A DNA stretch of 64,000 nt, taken from the NCBI RefSeq assembly GCF_010669305.1, contig NZ_CP048649.1, positions 1,054,001 to 1,118,000 of the forward strand, read 5' to 3'. This stretch comes from Aminipila butyrica (GTDB lineage: Bacteria; Bacillota; Clostridia; Peptostreptococcales; Anaerovoracaceae). The translations under genes were made by a program, and so were the position numbers. Below the pieces are notes generated by a model. The model was not told the origin of the DNA, searched no databases, and was given only the letters and a program-made list of their open reading frames with translations. The first letter of the stretch is position 1, and each line of letters begins with the position of its first letter. Shown one piece after another: positions 15,804 through 24,565 of this stretch.

Positions 15804-16781
15804 CTATTGTTCTATTTCTTCCGCCATTTCTTCCCCTGCTATTTTATGAACAGTAGTGGTTGGATGCCATTCATCCCAGAAATAGTATTCCTCAGGATTT
15901 CCCTCACTCTTTACTATTTCAGGAGAAGTAAATTCATACGGTTTATTCAGCTCTTTTATTCCGTACTGATCTGGATTAGTTCTGATCTCTTGACTTACTT
16001 CTTTCGGATAGTCAAAATATATAATATCTACATTTAATTTATCCATTAAATCGTTTAATCCACCGGATAAAGCAGTGTTTACATTCGTGGTATATTCTTC
16101 TGCTTGAGCTATTCTTGAATTGCTTACTTCCCAAGGTTCAATGGATAAATCTACACAACTTACCAACATAAATTTCTTGGCTCCCAATTTAGACAGCGTA
16201 GTCACTGCAGTATTAATATTTTTCACCGTTTGTGCGGATAACTCCTTGATAGAATCAGGCGTATTATAGTCCATATGATAAAAATAGTCATTTGCAGAAA
16301 CAAAAATGAAATATAGCGCGTCAGAGTCTGCTTTTCCATTTTTTAAACTGCTTTTAAACCAGTCTATTTGACTTAATACTCCTGTCTTCTTATAGCTGTT
16401 AAGCCAATCATAGTAGTTATCTTTTCCACTTTTTGCTCCGCCTACTGCATAATTGGTCAGTTTTACGTCCAATTCAGAGGCTAAATACTCTACTGCAGTC
16501 TTTCCGTTTGACCATCTGCCTTCCCAATATAGATCGCTTTGGGGATCACAAGGTAAGATGCTTGCACCGGTAATGGGCGTCGGTAAATTCATAACCTCTG
16601 TACTTACTTTCAGACTCCCCCCATTATCTGAAAAACTGTCACCAAAAGCAAAAATTTGAGATATTGATGCTTTCTCTTCTGGATTTGAGGTATCAAACGA
16701 AACGGCCTTGTTTCCACAGCCATATAACCCAGAAGTAACTAATAAAATTGAAATAACGATGCTTACATATCTTTTTTTCAC
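15804..16781 (-). CDS. GDSL/SGNH-family esterase lipoprotein
   Basis: A 325-residue lipoprotein. GTG at 16781 follows a perfect AAAGGAGG; the longer frame from 16847 crosses the promoter and is rejected. The signal peptide ends in a lipobox (LVTSGLYGC). Block I is IFAFGDSFSDNGG with the catalytic Ser, block III carries VSANDYF with the oxyanion Asn, and the C-terminal DEWHPT supplies the catalytic Asp and His. This is the lipase/phospholipase/thermolabile-hemolysin branch of the SGNH hydrolases, here tethered to the membrane outside the cell. Its promoter has a MerR-type 20-bp spacer with a central dyad, and a MerR regulator lies convergently next door. Substrate, probably an acyl ester, unknown. 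Confidence 0.87.
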   Translation of the reverse strand: MKKRYVSIVISILLVTSGLYGCGNKAVSFDTSNPEEKASISQIFAFGDSFSDNGGSLKVSTEVMNLPTPITGASILPCDPQSDLYWEGRWSNGKTAVEYLASELDVKLTNYAVGGAKSGKDNYYDWLNSYKKTGVLSQIDWFKSSLKNGKADSDALYFIFVSANDYFYHMDYNTPDSIKELSAQTVKNINTAVTTLSKLGAKKFMLVSCVDLSIEPWEVSNSRIAQAEEYTTNVNTALSGGLNDLMDKLNVDIIYFDYPKEVSQEIRTNPDQYGIKELNKPYEFTSPEIVKSEGNPEEYYFWDEWHPTTTVHKIAGEEMAEEIEQ

Positions 16782-16815
16782 GTTTAGACCTCCTTTATAA
16801 TATATATTAATTATC

Positions 16816-16847
16816 ATTCTAAACGTTAAACTATGGTTTAATGTCAA
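16816..16847 (-). promoter_or_regulatory. MerR-type promoter (20-bp spacer with central dyad) of the GDSL gene
   Basis: On the minus strand TTGACA (16847-16842) and TAGAAT (16821-16816) are 20 bp apart. The spacer contains the perfect dyad TTAAAC-cata-GTTTAA (16841-16826). Overlong spacers with a dyad between -35 and -10 are the hallmark of promoters activated by MerR-family proteins; the neighbouring MerR gene is the candidate activator. Confidence 0.65.
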
Positions 16848-16932
16848 TAAGCTGATATTAAAAAATCGAAATTTTTTTGATCTATTTTTTTGCTTTTTCT
16901 TTGCTGTCTATTAATAATCGTCATTTAGCGGG

Positions 16933-17229
16933 CTAATGGATGGAGGGCAGTGAACTTAAGTTATTGTTTTCAGAGCCATCCGGAATCGATTTTAGATATT
17001 CTGTATTGCCACGATGAGAAATCCCTACGCCCATGACGCCTCCTCGTTTAGCCAGATCAATACAGTCTTCCTTGGACAGAATGCTGTTATCGGACAACTG
17101 ATAACCTGTCACTTTGCCACCGCTTTTAACAAGGCCGGTAATTCGTTTTGCATCGCTGGCTGGGGTGGGGATTTGATCCAGCGTATTGCGGGCAAAAGAC
17201 GCATCCAAGGTATTTTTTTCGTTGTTCAT
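16933..17229 (-). CDS. DUF3892 domain-containing protein (98 aa)
   Basis: A 98-residue protein matching DUF3892: 'RITGLVKSGGKVTGYQLSDNSILSKEDCIDLAKRGGVMGVGISHRG...YLKSIPDG...NNLSSLPSI' has the full set of conserved positions (YxLxD, GGVxGV, NxxYLxSxPDG, NNL). The role of the family is unknown; it is common in Clostridia and is not exported. A GGAGA site precedes the ATG at 17229. It is divergent from the ABC importer at 17401 but has no evident link to it. Confidence 0.82.
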   Translation of the reverse strand: MNNEKNTLDASFARNTLDQIPTPASDAKRITGLVKSGGKVTGYQLSDNSILSKEDCIDLAKRGGVMGVGISHRGNTEYLKSIPDGSENNNLSSLPSIH

Positions 17230-17400
17230 AATCGAATCTCCTTTCTTTCTTTTTCGCTTTTATTTTGTGCAGGATATAGGTATTTTATTATGTAGGAAAT
17301 GCTATTAAAGGCGATTTATTTCAAAGGCTCCTTATTCACCATTTTGTTTAAAATCACATACAATGAAGAGTATCTATTTTAAAAATAATGAGGTGGTATT

Positions 17401-18165
17401 TTGGCAGTATTAGAGGTAAAAAACATCGAAGAAAAGTATCAGGCATTAAATGGAGAAATAACCGCACTAAAAAATATAAGTTTTCAAGTGGAAAAAGGTG
17501 AATTTGTCAGTGTCGTCGGGCCCAGCGGATGTGGTAAATCTACGTTGCTCTCTATTATTGCAGGACTTCTCAAACCGACCGCAGGAGAAATTTATGTAAA
17601 GGGAGAAAAGATAGAGGGCATAACGAGCCATATTGGATACATGTTGCAGAAAGATAACTTGCTGGACTGGAGAAACATCTATAAAAATGTCATGCTAGGA
17701 CTGGAAATACAGAAGAGCGTAACCCCCGAAAATGAGGCAAGAGTGATTGAATTATTAAAGACCTATGGGCTTTATGAATTTAAAGATAAGTATCCGTCCC
17801 AACTATCTGGAGGAATGAGGCAGAGGGTGGCCCTAATTCGAACCCTTGCCATTAACCCAGATATTTTGTTGTTAGATGAAGCGTTTTCCGCACTGGACTA
17901 TCAGACCAGGCTGGCGGTAACCAACGATGTATACGGTATATTAAAACAAGAGCAGGTGACCACTATTATGGTCACTCACGACATACCTGAAGGCATCAGC
18001 ATGGGAGATAAAATGCTGATTTTGTCTGCTCGTCCGGCAGTGGTAAAAGAGGTACTGGATATCGATTTTGAGATGGCAGACCGAAATCCGCTGAATTGTC
18101 GGAACAGCCCTAAATTCAGCAAATACTTTGATTATATTTGGAAGGAGCTGAGCAGTCATGAATGA
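17401..18165 (+). CDS. ABC importer ATP-binding protein, NitT/TauT type
   Basis: A 254-residue ATPase starting with TTG at 17401 after GAGGTGG. Walker A is GPSGCGKST, the Q-loop follows in MLQKDN, the signature is LSGGMRQR, Walker B is ILLLDEAFSALD, and the H-loop is VTHD. The LSGGMRQR form is typical of the nitrate/sulfonate/taurine/thiamine-pyrimidine importer group. The gene overlaps the next permease gene by 8 bp, so translation is coupled. It energises uptake of a small organic anion or pyrimidine; no riboswitch lies upstream, so this set is not obviously linked to thiamine, unlike the second set at 36.8 kb. Confidence 0.9.
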   Translation: MAVLEVKNIEEKYQALNGEITALKNISFQVEKGEFVSVVGPSGCGKSTLLSIIAGLLKPTAGEIYVKGEKIEGITSHIGYMLQKDNLLDWRNIYKNVMLGLEIQKSVTPENEARVIELLKTYGLYEFKDKYPSQLSGGMRQRVALIRTLAINPDILLLDEAFSALDYQTRLAVTNDVYGILKQEQVTTIMVTHDIPEGISMGDKMLILSARPAVVKEVLDIDFEMADRNPLNCRNSPKFSKYFDYIWKELSSHE

Positions 18166-18967
18166 GCAAAAAGAGCTTTCTTCAGAGAGGGTTGTATTTT
18201 TAAAGAAACAGCGTCGCCGGAAACAATTGATTCTTTTCTGGCAGCTAGGCATACTCCTCGGATTGATTGCTCTGTGGGAGATTTCCGCCAGGGTTGGGCT
18301 TATTGACAGCTTCATTCTCAGTCAGCCATCGAGAATTTTTCATACCTACGTTCGTATGGCGCAAAACGACCTGCTTCTCCACATTGGCATTACGGTATAT
18401 GAGACTTTGGTAGGCTTTGTTCTGGGGGTTATTACTGGAACCTTGCTGGCTATCATTCTCTGGTGGAGCAGTCTGATTGCTAAGATTAGCGAACCTTATC
18501 TGGTGGTGCTTAACAGCCTGCCGAAAATCGCTTTGGGACCAGTTATCATCATTATTGTGGGGGCTGGGACAGAGGCCATCATCTTTATGGCTTTGGCCAT
18601 TTCGCTCATCGTAACCGTGCTGGAAATGCTCAACGGGTTTCAGCATACAGATCAGGAATATATTAAGATGGTGACTACTTTTGGGGCGTCAAAGTTACAG
18701 ATTTTTACGAAAGTCGTCTTTCCGTATAATATTTCTACTTTGTTCAATTCTTTAAAAATCAATATCGGTCTGTCCTTGGTGGGAGTCATTGCCGGGGAAT
18801 TTTTGGTGTCCAAGGCCGGATTAGGCTATTTAATTGTGTATGGAGGTCAGGTCTTCCAGTTGGATTTGGTCATGGCTAGTGTAATTATTTTAGCTGTGGT
18901 GGCGGCGGTTATGTACGAGGCGGTAGTATTGCTGCAACGTGCAGTGATGAAGCTATACGGGCACTAG
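18158..18967 (+). CDS. ABC importer permease, NitT/TauT type
   Basis: A 269-residue inner-membrane permease with six predicted helices. It carries the BPD_transp_1 EAA loop (LKINIGLSLVGVIAGEFLVSKAGLGY), which contacts the ATPase. It begins in the last codons of the ATPase gene and is followed 34 bp later by the lipoprotein gene, so the three form one transporter. Length and layout fit SsuC/TauC-like permeases. Specificity cannot be deduced. Confidence 0.9.
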   Translation: MNEQKELSSERVVFLKKQRRRKQLILFWQLGILLGLIALWEISARVGLIDSFILSQPSRIFHTYVRMAQNDLLLHIGITVYETLVGFVLGVITGTLLAIILWWSSLIAKISEPYLVVLNSLPKIALGPVIIIIVGAGTEAIIFMALAISLIVTVLEMLNGFQHTDQEYIKMVTTFGASKLQIFTKVVFPYNISTLFNSLKINIGLSLVGVIAGEFLVSKAGLGYLIVYGGQVFQLDLVMASVIILAVVAAVMYEAVVLLQRAVMKLYGH

Positions 18968-19001
18968 GTGCAGCCCGGAAAATGTGAAAGGAGTTTGAAC
19001 C

Positions 19002-20009
19002 ATGAGAAGTTATAAAAAATGGGGCTGCTGTCTTTTGGCGGCGGTGCTGGGGCTGACTCTGCTGGGGGGCTGCGGCTCAGAGCAGCAGGAGGTCGATCAA
19101 GTCACTGTATGTGAGGTGACGCATTCCATCTTTTACGCCCCCCAGTATGTGGCGATGAATCTGGGCTTTTTTGAAGAGGAAGGCATCCAGATTGAACTGT
19201 CCAACGGCCAGGGGGCCGACAAGGTTATGGCGGCAGTATTGTCTGACAACGTGGACATTGGGTTTTCTGGGCCAGAGGCTTCAATCTATGTCTACAATGA
19301 AGGCAAGGATGATCACACTCAGGTGTTTGCGCAGTTGACGCAGCGGGACGGTTCGTTTTTAGTGGGCCGAGAAAAGGATGAGGATTTTAGCTGGGATAAA
19401 GTTCGGGGTAAGGTGGTTCTGCCAGGAAGAAAGGGCGGCGTACCTTACATGGCATTAGAATATGTGATGCGGCAGAACGGTGTAGATCCTGCTAAGGATA
19501 CGATCTTAGACAACAGTATTCAATTTGCCTTGATGGCTGGGGCCTTTACCAGCGGAACCGGAGATTATGTAACGCTCTTTGAACCTACAGCTTCTATGCT
19601 GGAAGCAGAGGGCAAGGGGTACATCGTGGCGTCTATCGGCCAAGAAAGTGGAGAAATCCCTTATACGGCTTATTTCGCTAAACAGAGCTTTATTCGAGAG
19701 AACGAAGACTTGATTCAACGATTCACAAACGCTGTCTATAAAGGTCAGCTGTGGGTTCAGGAGCACAGTGCAGAAGAGATTGCTGAAGCGGTAGCCCCAT
19801 CTTTCCCAGATACGGATATGAGCATTCTAACTACCGTAGTGGAACGCTATAAGAGCATCGATGCTTGGTCGGCCGATCCGATTTTGCGGGAAGAGCCCTT
19901 TGACTTATTACAGGAGGTCATGACGCAAGCAGGTGAATTGACGAAAAAAGCTGATTATAATGAAGTTGTAAACAATATGTACGCAGAAGAAGCGGTGAAA
20001 AACCAATAA
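19002..20009 (+). CDS. ABC importer substrate-binding lipoprotein
   Basis: A 335-residue extracytoplasmic binding protein. The signal peptide ends in a lipobox (LTLLGGC, Cys at residue 25). The mature part has the NMT1/SsuA fold: 'SIFYAPQYVAMNLGFFEEEGIQIELSNGQGADKVMAAVLSDNVDIGFSGPEASI' is the typical N-lobe. Members bind sulfonates, nitrate/bicarbonate, or pyrimidine thiamine precursors. AAAGGAG precedes the start. It closes a three-gene importer operon; no terminator is obvious in the 140 bp that follow. Confidence 0.9.
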   Translation: MRSYKKWGCCLLAAVLGLTLLGGCGSEQQEVDQVTVCEVTHSIFYAPQYVAMNLGFFEEEGIQIELSNGQGADKVMAAVLSDNVDIGFSGPEASIYVYNEGKDDHTQVFAQLTQRDGSFLVGREKDEDFSWDKVRGKVVLPGRKGGVPYMALEYVMRQNGVDPAKDTILDNSIQFALMAGAFTSGTGDYVTLFEPTASMLEAEGKGYIVASIGQESGEIPYTAYFAKQSFIRENEDLIQRFTNAVYKGQLWVQEHSAEEIAEAVAPSFPDTDMSILTTVVERYKSIDAWSADPILREEPFDLLQEVMTQAGELTKKADYNEVVNNMYAEEAVKNQ

Positions 20010-20151
20010 CGAGGCATAATGACGCTAAACTGTGTAGCTGAAATAAAAAATACAACTATATAAATATGTAAATAAATGCAAAATACTCCCCGAACTTCAA
20101 CAATAGGGCATGAGTGGACAGCAGCCGAAATATATATAATAGGAGGTTGCT

Positions 20152-21249
20152 GTGGCTGGGATCGGCCATCTGTCTTTGGAGGTAGGGGAGTTTATGCGGT
20201 TAATAATCAAAAAGGAAAGGCTGATTAGCTTTTGTTTTATCTGTCTCATCGGGCTGGCTGTTCTTCTGGCTGGCCGCTTAATTTTTTATGGAAGTGACAG
20301 CAGGAACACCGCAGCAGAGCAGGAGGGCCAGAAGGATTATATAAAATGGGTGGATTATAATGTGCCCAGTGAAGCCATGAAAAAAGCTTTAGACCTAGAT
20401 TTATCTTCTCAGGAAGAGGGGGTAAAGCTGGATTGGATTCAGCTGTTGGCTTATGTAACAGCTCAGAACGGTAATAATTTCGCTGGCTACAAGGACAGCC
20501 AGTTAGAGGCGGTAGCGGAAAAGCTGCAAGGGGGAGCCGCCATAGAAGAATTGACCAAGGATATGAAATATTATGACTATTATTATGAAGCTTACAGTGC
20601 CGTACTCTCTGGATTTGTGGGGGCTTATGAGGAAGAAGTACCCAGCGAAGACGGTCGGGAGATGGTTTGGCAGAAGCGATATGGACTAAAAGCGTTTTCG
20701 CCTATTGCCAAGAACTTTTACTACAATCACTATGATGACTTTGGTCAGAGCCGCTCTTATGGATTTGCCCGCAATCATTTGGGCAATGACCTGATGGGCC
20801 AGGTGGGAACGCCCATTATTGCAATGGAGGGCGGCACCGTGGAGGCTATGGGCTGGAATCAATACGGCGGCTGGCGTATTGGTATCCGCTCCATGGATAA
20901 AAAGCGATATTATTATTATGCCCATCTGCGCAAGAACTTTCCCTACAAGCTGGGGTTAAAGGAAGGGGATGAGGTGTCACCGGGGGATGTGATTGGTTAC
21001 ATGGGCCGTACAGGGTACAGCACCAAAGAAAACACTAATAACATCAACACCACTCATTTGCATTTTGGTATGCAGCTCATTTTTGATGAATCCCAGAAGG
21101 AGTGCAACAGTGAAATCTGGATTGATGTGTACCAGATTGTTCGGTTTTTAGATGGTCACCGGTCGGAAGTGGTGAAAAATCTCGTCACCAAGGATTACCG
21201 TCCGGCTTTCCGAACCAGAGATATTCCAAAGGAAAAAGGTGGGGAATAG
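20152..21249 (+). CDS. M23/LytM-type metallopeptidase, membrane-anchored
   Basis: A 365-residue protein whose N-terminal hydrophobic segment (SFCFICLIGLAVLLAGRL) anchors it outside the membrane. The C-terminal half is an M23 peptidase domain: zinc ligands His and Asp in NHLGND and His in LHFG (HLHF), plus the conserved YYYYAHL and GYMGRTG segments. It likely cleaves peptidoglycan cross-bridges, or acts as an inert LytM regulator. Two starts compete: GTG 20152 directly after AGGAGG with 5-nt spacing, and ATG 20194 after GGGGAG. I keep the longer one; the shorter gives a cleaner membrane anchor. The CorA-like gene follows after 133 bp. Confidence 0.83.
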   Translation: MAGIGHLSLEVGEFMRLIIKKERLISFCFICLIGLAVLLAGRLIFYGSDSRNTAAEQEGQKDYIKWVDYNVPSEAMKKALDLDLSSQEEGVKLDWIQLLAYVTAQNGNNFAGYKDSQLEAVAEKLQGGAAIEELTKDMKYYDYYYEAYSAVLSGFVGAYEEEVPSEDGREMVWQKRYGLKAFSPIAKNFYYNHYDDFGQSRSYGFARNHLGNDLMGQVGTPIIAMEGGTVEAMGWNQYGGWRIGIRSMDKKRYYYYAHLRKNFPYKLGLKEGDEVSPGDVIGYMGRTGYSTKENTNNINTTHLHFGMQLIFDESQKECNSEIWIDVYQIVRFLDGHRSEVVKNLVTKDYRPAFRTRDIPKEKGGE

Positions 21250-21382
21250 CTTTGCGGGAAAGGATAAAAAAGAGTGGTAGATTATACCAAAGGATGTGGT
21301 ATACTAGCGGTATAATCTGTTTGATTTTGACCGATAGTGGACAAGCTAAAAAGGAGCCAACAGGTCAGAGGGGAGAGATGCC

Positions 21383-22294
21383 ATGTATTACAAAATTGAA
21401 AAAGATAGAATGGAAGAGACGACCATGGAGGAATGGGAGAAAAAAGCGGATGGTGTAGCCTTATTTACCAGCGCCGACTGGGAGCAGGCGGTGCAAATCC
21501 GGGCTAGTTACCTGCTGGAGCAAAGTCGGGATCACTTGCGTTTCTGCAAGCTGGAAAGCTATGCGGATTTTCTCTTTGGAACTTTGCACATACCTCACAA
21601 GCGACATGAAAAGCAGAACGTTGGTTTTGCTTTTTACATTCTGGAAAATAAACTGATTTTTATTGACGATACGGGCTTGGTAAAAAACAGCCTGGAGAAG
21701 GTTACCGCCGGAAAGCTGCGAAAGGGCTACAACGTGGAGCGGTTTTTATACGATTTTCTGCTTTCCCTCATCGAGGAAGATGTGCTGTATCTAGCCGAGA
21801 TTGAGAAGGACATCACCAAGATGGAGGAAGCGATTCTGGCCCGAGAGGTGGAGGATTTTAACTATCGGATGCTGGGGCTGAAAAAGGAAATCTCCCGCAG
21901 ATATCGGTATTACAGTCAACTGACAGACTTAGGAGAGAGTCTTTTTGACAACGAGATGGATTTTTTCGGTAAGGATGATGTGGCTACCTTCCGGATTTTT
22001 GCTGACCGGGTAACTAGGCTTCAAAGTGAGACCCAGGTTCTCCGGGAATACGCCATGCAGGTGCAGGAGGTGTATCAGTCGGAGATTGGTATTCGTCAGA
22101 ATGATGTTATGAAGGTCTTAACTATGGTGACCACAATCTTTCTGCCACTGTCGCTTATAGCGGGTTGGTACGGCATGAATTTTGTTCAAATGCCAGAGCT
22201 TCATTGGACCTACGGGTACCCCATGGTCATTGCACTCAGCGGAGTGATTGTTTCCGTCTGCCTTTGGATATTTAAGAAAAAAATGAATTCTTAA
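21383..22294 (+). CDS. CorA-like divalent cation transporter
   Basis: A 303-residue protein with the CorA layout: a soluble N-terminal funnel domain with long helices (LAEIEKDITKMEEAI...) and two C-terminal transmembrane helices. The ion-selectivity signature YGMN appears at the end of the first helix (AGWYGMNFVQMPE). Substrate is probably Mg2+ or another divalent ion such as Co2+ or Zn2+. Start 21383 follows GGGGAG. The loop after GMN (FVQMPELHW) keeps the conserved acidic residue. It follows the M23 peptidase gene on the same strand. Confidence 0.87.
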   Translation: MYYKIEKDRMEETTMEEWEKKADGVALFTSADWEQAVQIRASYLLEQSRDHLRFCKLESYADFLFGTLHIPHKRHEKQNVGFAFYILENKLIFIDDTGLVKNSLEKVTAGKLRKGYNVERFLYDFLLSLIEEDVLYLAEIEKDITKMEEAILAREVEDFNYRMLGLKKEISRRYRYYSQLTDLGESLFDNEMDFFGKDDVATFRIFADRVTRLQSETQVLREYAMQVQEVYQSEIGIRQNDVMKVLTMVTTIFLPLSLIAGWYGMNFVQMPELHWTYGYPMVIALSGVIVSVCLWIFKKKMNS

Positions 22295-22310
22295 TAATTT
22301 ATTTTGAATT

Positions 22311-22326
22311 TGTTGTAAAAACAACA
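22311..22326. promoter_or_regulatory. 16-bp palindrome upstream of hcp
   Basis: TGTTGT-aaaa-ACAACA lies between the corA-like stop and hcp. No T-run follows, so an operator for hcp (for example a Crp/Fnr-type nitrosative-stress regulator) is more likely than a terminator. Confidence 0.35.
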
Positions 22327-22418
22327 GAATACTTCGAGCCTTTCTTTTATACTTCCTGTATAAGTTAAAACAAAAATATAAGAAATAAATATTTTAACGA
22401 AGGAAAGAGAGGTATGTT

Positions 22419-24011
22419 ATGAATACTAAAATGTTTTGCTTTCAGTGTGAACAGACTGCTGGCTGTGCCAGCTGCACAGGGGGGGCCGGTGTCTGTGGAA
22501 AGACCGCAGATACATCCAACTTGCAGGATGATTTGACGGGTGCCTTGATTGGATTGGCTAGAGCCTATGATGGCAAGCTGGGTTCTGAAAAGGCTACAAG
22601 GCTTATAATAGACGGGTTATTCACTACAGTGACTAACGTAAGCTTTAATGATAAGACACTGAACGAACTCATTGCAGAGGTAGAAGCAGCAAAAGAAGCT
22701 GCCGTTCCGGGTTGTTCTGGCTGCGGTTCTGTCTGTGGACGTAACGACAATTATGATCTGACGAAGCTTTGGGATGACAACGAGGATATCCGCTCTCTGA
22801 AATCTTTGATTTTATTCGGCCTTCGGGGCATGGCTGCCTACGCATACCACGCCATGGTGCTGGGCTATACCGATGAAGAGGTCAATGGATTTTTCTATAA
22901 GGCACTGTGCGTAATCGGCGAAGATTTAGGCATGGAAGACCTGCTGCCGGTTGTTCTGGAAGTGGGCGAAGTAAATTTGAAGTGCATGGCGCTTCTGGAC
23001 AAGGCTAACACAGAAACTTACGGGACACCGGTACCGACTACTGTACCGATGAAGGTGGAAAAGGGTCCATTCATCGTCATTTCCGGACACGATCTGTACG
23101 ACTTAAAGCAGTTGTTAGAGCAGACCAAGGGCAAGGGCATCAATATTTACACCCACGGGGAGATGCTGCCTGCACACGGCTATCCGCTGTTAAAGGAATA
23201 TGAGCACTTGAAAGGAAACTTTGGTACCGCGTGGCAGAACCAGCAGAAGGAATTTGACAACCTGCCGGGTGCAATTCTGTTCACCACAAACTGCTTGATG
23301 CCAGTGAAGAGCAGCTATGCAGACCGAGTATTCACGACGGAAGTGGTTTCCTATCCAGAGCTGGTACACATCGGAGAAGACAAGAATTTTACTCCGGTTA
23401 TCGAAAAGGCCCTGGCATTAGGCGGATTTGCTGAAGATCAGGAGTATACTGGAATCAACGGCGGAACGGAGCTGACTACTGGATTCGGACACGGAACCGT
23501 GTTGTCCGTAGCCGACAAAGTAATCGATGCAGTAAAGGCTGGTGCCATCAAGCACTTCTTCCTGGTTGGCGGTTGTGACGGTGCGAAGCCGGGCAGAAAC
23601 TACTATACGGATTTCGTTAGTCAGACTCCGGAAGATACCATCATCCTGACGTTGGCCTGCGGTAAGTTCCGTTTCAACGACCTGAACATCGGCGAGATTG
23701 GCGGATTGCCTCGGATCATGGATATGGGCCAGTGCAACGATGCGTACAGCGCTATTCGGGTGGCTGTAGCCCTGGCAGAAGCCTTTGAATGCGGCGTTAA
23801 CGACCTGCCGCTGTCCATGGTATTGTCTTGGTATGAACAGAAGGCCGTATGTATCCTGCTGACACTGCTGCACCTGGGTATCAAGAACATTTACCTGGGA
23901 CCATCCCTGCCAGCCTTCGTTTCTCCAAACGTACTGAACTTCTTGGTAGAGAACTTCAATATTTCTCCAATCAGCACACCGGAAGAAGACTTAAAGAAGA
24001 TTTTAGGCTAA
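22419..24011 (+). CDS. hcp: hybrid-cluster protein (hydroxylamine / NO reductase)
   Basis: A 530-residue cytosolic iron-sulfur protein. The N-terminal cysteine set CFQCEQT...SCTGGAGVCGK binds the cubane cluster, and later cysteines and glutamates (LVGGCDGAKPGRNYY, TLACGKFRFN, GGLPRIMDMGQCNDAYSA, QKAVCILL) provide the hybrid Fe-S-O cluster. Length is right for the prismane family. It reduces hydroxylamine in vitro and acts as a nitric oxide reductase in vivo, so it protects this anaerobe from nitrosative stress. GAGAGG precedes the start. It is transcribed alone, with a palindrome upstream and a terminator downstream. Confidence 0.96.
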   Translation: MNTKMFCFQCEQTAGCASCTGGAGVCGKTADTSNLQDDLTGALIGLARAYDGKLGSEKATRLIIDGLFTTVTNVSFNDKTLNELIAEVEAAKEAAVPGCSGCGSVCGRNDNYDLTKLWDDNEDIRSLKSLILFGLRGMAAYAYHAMVLGYTDEEVNGFFYKALCVIGEDLGMEDLLPVVLEVGEVNLKCMALLDKANTETYGTPVPTTVPMKVEKGPFIVISGHDLYDLKQLLEQTKGKGINIYTHGEMLPAHGYPLLKEYEHLKGNFGTAWQNQQKEFDNLPGAILFTTNCLMPVKSSYADRVFTTEVVSYPELVHIGEDKNFTPVIEKALALGGFAEDQEYTGINGGTELTTGFGHGTVLSVADKVIDAVKAGAIKHFFLVGGCDGAKPGRNYYTDFVSQTPEDTIILTLACGKFRFNDLNIGEIGGLPRIMDMGQCNDAYSAIRVAVALAEAFECGVNDLPLSMVLSWYEQKAVCILLTLLHLGIKNIYLGPSLPAFVSPNVLNFLVENFNISPISTPEEDLKKILG

Positions 24012-24049
24012 TCATAAACATACCAACCATTTCATCCATTCATAAATAG

Positions 24050-24104
24050 AAAGGCTGCTCCTTGCCCGGTATTTTATCCGGTGCTCCAAGGAGCGCCTTT
24101 TTTG
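24050..24104 (+). terminator. intrinsic terminator of hcp
   Basis: AAAGGC-t-GCTCCTTG pairs with CAAGGAGC-GCCTTTTTT around a loop, ending in a run of T. Confidence 0.85.
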
Positions 24105-24174
24105 TATGCGTTCATTTGAACCTGCGGCACGAAGTGGAGAAAATACTCTTAAGAATTTTGTAAGAATATATATG

Positions 24175-24203
24175 TTGACGGATAATATTATATAGCGTAT
24201 AGT
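24175..24203 (+). promoter_or_regulatory. predicted promoter of the PadR operon
   Basis: TTGACG (24175-24180) and TATAGT (24198-24203) with a 17-bp spacer. The -10 box forms the left arm of an inverted repeat. Confidence 0.6.
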
Positions 24204-24226
24204 ATTGTTATAAAAATAATACTATA
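24198..24226 (+). promoter_or_regulatory. candidate PadR operator
   Basis: TATAGTATT (24198-24206) and AATACTATA (24218-24226) are perfect 9-bp inverted arms overlapping the -10 box and the start site. PadR regulators usually repress their own operon from such a position. Confidence 0.5.
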
Positions 24227-24244
24227 TAAAGAAAAGAGGGAAAG

Positions 24245-24565
24245 ATGGGATTTCAAATTGGATCAGCATTGCTGGATGCCTGTGTTCTTTCTGTGCTGTC
24301 AAAAGGAGATACCTATGGATATGTGCTGACACAGACCATGAAGCAGGTTATGGATATTTCAGAATCGACGCTCTATCCAGTGTTGCGGAGATTACAAAAA
24401 GAAAATTATTTAAAAACCTATGACCAGGCCTTCCAGGGACGCAACCGGAGATATTATGCTATAACAAGTGAGGGCAAAGCGCAGTATGAGGTATATAAAA
24501 GAGACTGGATCATTTATAAAAAACAAGTGGATGCAATATTATGCGGGGGTGACTGGGATGAATAG
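24245..24565 (+). CDS. PadR-family transcriptional regulator
   Basis: A 106-residue winged-helix regulator with the PadR signature: 'DACVLSVLSKGDTYGYVLTQTM' followed by 'STLYPVLRRLQKENYLKTY' and 'RRYYAITSEGKAQYE'. First gene of a three-gene unit with DUF1700 and DUF4097 genes, an arrangement frequent in Bacillota where the PadR protein represses the membrane proteins. A 9-bp inverted repeat over its own -10 box suggests autoregulation. The last codons overlap the start of the next gene by 8 bp. Signal unknown, often cell-envelope stress. Confidence 0.9.
   Translation: MGFQIGSALLDACVLSVLSKGDTYGYVLTQTMKQVMDISESTLYPVLRRLQKENYLKTYDQAFQGRNRRYYAITSEGKAQYEVYKRDWIIYKKQVDAILCGGDWDE

Noticed and set aside
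21252..21458. Small frame between the M23 and CorA-like genes
   Set aside because: It overlaps the real start of the CorA-like gene, which has a better ribosome site and clear homology.
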